Shown here piece after piece: positions 12,662 through 13,641 of a stretch of 13,641 bases of DNA. Positions within the stretch are counted from its first letter, which is position 1, and each line of letters starts with the position of its first letter. The translations under genes and the position numbers were made by a program. The notes under the pieces were generated by a model that was given only the letters and a program-made list of their open reading frames with translations, was not told the origin of the DNA and made no database searches. The DNA is from Acidimicrobiaceae bacterium (lineage in GTDB: Bacteria; Actinomycetota; Acidimicrobiia; Acidimicrobiales; Ilumatobacteraceae), in assembly GCA_003455715.1 (NCBI GenBank), contig DMQJ01000177.1:761-14401 (forward strand), given 5' to 3'.

Positions 12662-13641
12662 TCACGCCAGCCCCGCCGCCGCGAGACGGCCAACCACGAT
12701 GTCGCGGATCGCGGCGATCGCAGCGTCGAGGCTGGCCTCACTGGGTGTGTACGCCCACTCGGGTACACCGCTGCTGAAGCCGGTCTGATCGTGCTCGCCG
12801 AAGAGCCAGAACACCACCACGGTGCGTCCGTGTCGTTCGAACCGCTGGAAGTCGGTACGGGTGACTGAGTAGTCGAGGCCGTCGTCGGTGGTGGAGATGA
12901 TCTCCTCGTAGATCACCAAGGTCATCTCGTCGGCGACCGGCGAGACCCCCGGGAACGACCCGTTCACCTCGGCGATGTTCCACACGGCGTTGTCTCCCTG
13001 TCCGGCGACGAACAGGTCGATGTCGCTTTCGGGACGTGTGTAGTTCACCGGGTCGGTCATGCACCCGTTGGCTTCGGCATCGATGCTGGCGATGAAGGCG
13101 GAGGCGGCGGCTTCGTCGGTGAAGGTGAAGGCGCTCAACCCGAACCAGCCGCCGTCAGGGAGGTCCCAGTTGGGGCCATGAATCGCTGCCGTGGAGCCGC
13201 CAGACTGAGCCAAACCTGCCCAGTTGGGTCCTCCGCAGTAGCCGCCAGTGTCGGCTGGCTCGGCGTCGCCGCTCTCGTCGAAGATCGACCATGTGCCAGG
13301 AACCTCGTTGACCGTTGGCATCGCCTGGTAGAGCGCATCGAGCGGGTCGACGACAAGGGTGGTGGCCACTGCCGTCGTTGGAAGCGCGGTGGTGGCGCTC
13401 GTGCTGCTGGGCGCGAGGGTGGAGGCGGGCGTGGCATCAGTGCTCGACGTCACCACCGTGGTGGCGACGCCCGTTGATGACGCCGGGGTGGTGGAGGAGT
13501 CGTCGTCGCCGAGCAGCAAGAACGCCCCGATCGCCAACGCCACAACGGCCACGACGCCGCCGATGATGAGCGCAGTGCTCCGACTCGGCGACGTGGGCGG
13601 CGGTGCGGGCGCGAGCGGGTGCAGCATCGCGGGGGCCAGCG
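12662..13641 (-). CDS. Single-pass membrane protein with extracytoplasmic domain (5' end off window)
   Basis: The reading frame is open to the right edge, so the start is probably outside; an internal ATG at 13627 would give 321 aa. A proline-rich cytoplasmic stretch (HPLAPAPPPTSPSRS) precedes one hydrophobic segment (ALIIGGVVAVVALAIGAFLL) followed by DDD. A Thr/Ser/Ala-rich linker of about 60 residues comes next (SSTTPASSTGVATTVV and similar). The remaining roughly 225 residues form an unrecognised globular domain rich in Trp and acidic residues (PGTWSIFDESGDAEP, HGPNWDLPDGGWFGLS, RTVVVFWLFGEHDQTG). Orientation would be N-in, C-out. No lipobox is seen. The pattern is common among actinobacterial membrane proteins with DUF2510- or zinc-ribbon-type N-termini, but that part is not in the window. 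It converges with the monooxygenase gene (3 bp between stops). Function unknown. Confidence 0.8.
   Translation of the reverse strand, partial: LAPAMLHPLAPAPPPTSPSRSTALIIGGVVAVVALAIGAFLLLGDDDSSTTPASSTGVATTVVTSSTDATPASTLAPSSTSATTALPTTAVATTLVVDPLDALYQAMPTVNEVPGTWSIFDESGDAEPADTGGYCGGPNWAGLAQSGGSTAAIHGPNWDLPDGGWFGLSAFTFTDEAAASAFIASIDAEANGCMTDPVNYTRPESDIDLFVAGQGDNAVWNIAEVNGSFPGVSPVADEMTLVIYEEIISTTDDGLDYSVTRTDFQRFERHGRTVVVFWLFGEHDQTGFSSGVPEWAYTPSEASLDAAIAAIRDIVVGRLAAAGLA

Noticed and set aside
1..13641. CRISPR arrays, rRNA or tRNA genes, insertion-sequence ends
   Set aside because: No regularly spaced repeats, no RNA gene signatures and no transposase-like frames or terminal inverted repeats were seen.

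Overview
The window is high-GC, densely coded DNA. Its lipid and ketone catabolism genes (a HAPMO-like Baeyer-Villiger monooxygenase, an acyl-CoA dehydrogenase, a crotonase) and its frequent apparently leaderless starts (a TACNNT-like hexamer 6-7 nt before ATG) suggest an actinobacterium, perhaps of the Acidimicrobiia/Ilumatobacter type. That placement is inference from gene content and style; no taxonomic marker is present.

Left part (1 to about 4370), probable accessory DNA. An excisionase-like winged-helix gene on the minus strand (46-321) is followed by a 260-bp AT-richer intergenic stretch with small repeats and palindromes. Three plus-strand genes follow: an unrecognised 328-aa protein (582-1568), a DUF1016/YhcG-type PD-(D/E)xK nuclease (1684-2733), and a 514-aa protein (2726-4270) with HEAT-like helices at the N-terminus and a CxxC...HxxxxH element near the C-terminus. 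The last two overlap by 8 bp and are probably translationally coupled. A strong GNRA-loop hairpin (4337-4360) ends the block. Together with the excisionase, this looks like a small cargo cassette, possibly defensive, in an integrated element. No att repeats or integrase are visible.

Right part (4432 to end), ordinary chromosome. purU (formyltetrahydrofolate deformylase) converges with a minus-strand pair, DUF4188 protein then a crotonase-family enzyme, joined by an ATGA overlap. Divergent from that pair is a MerR-family regulator, and the intergenic space holds a near-perfect extended dyad that is very likely its operator. Next comes a minus-strand pair joined by a TGATG overlap: an HD-domain protein of the type related to di-iron oxygenases, then a metallo-beta-lactamase/beta-CASP RNase-like protein. 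Divergent from it is a plus-strand operon of acyl-CoA dehydrogenase and flavin-dependent Baeyer-Villiger monooxygenase (TGATG overlap, good Shine-Dalgarno), with a small dyad in its promoter region. The window ends inside a minus-strand gene for a single-pass membrane protein with a Thr/Ser-rich linker and an extracytoplasmic domain.

The catabolic genes suggest ketone oxidation to esters plus CoA-ester beta-oxidation. The nuclease cassette is the part most likely to hold something undescribed.
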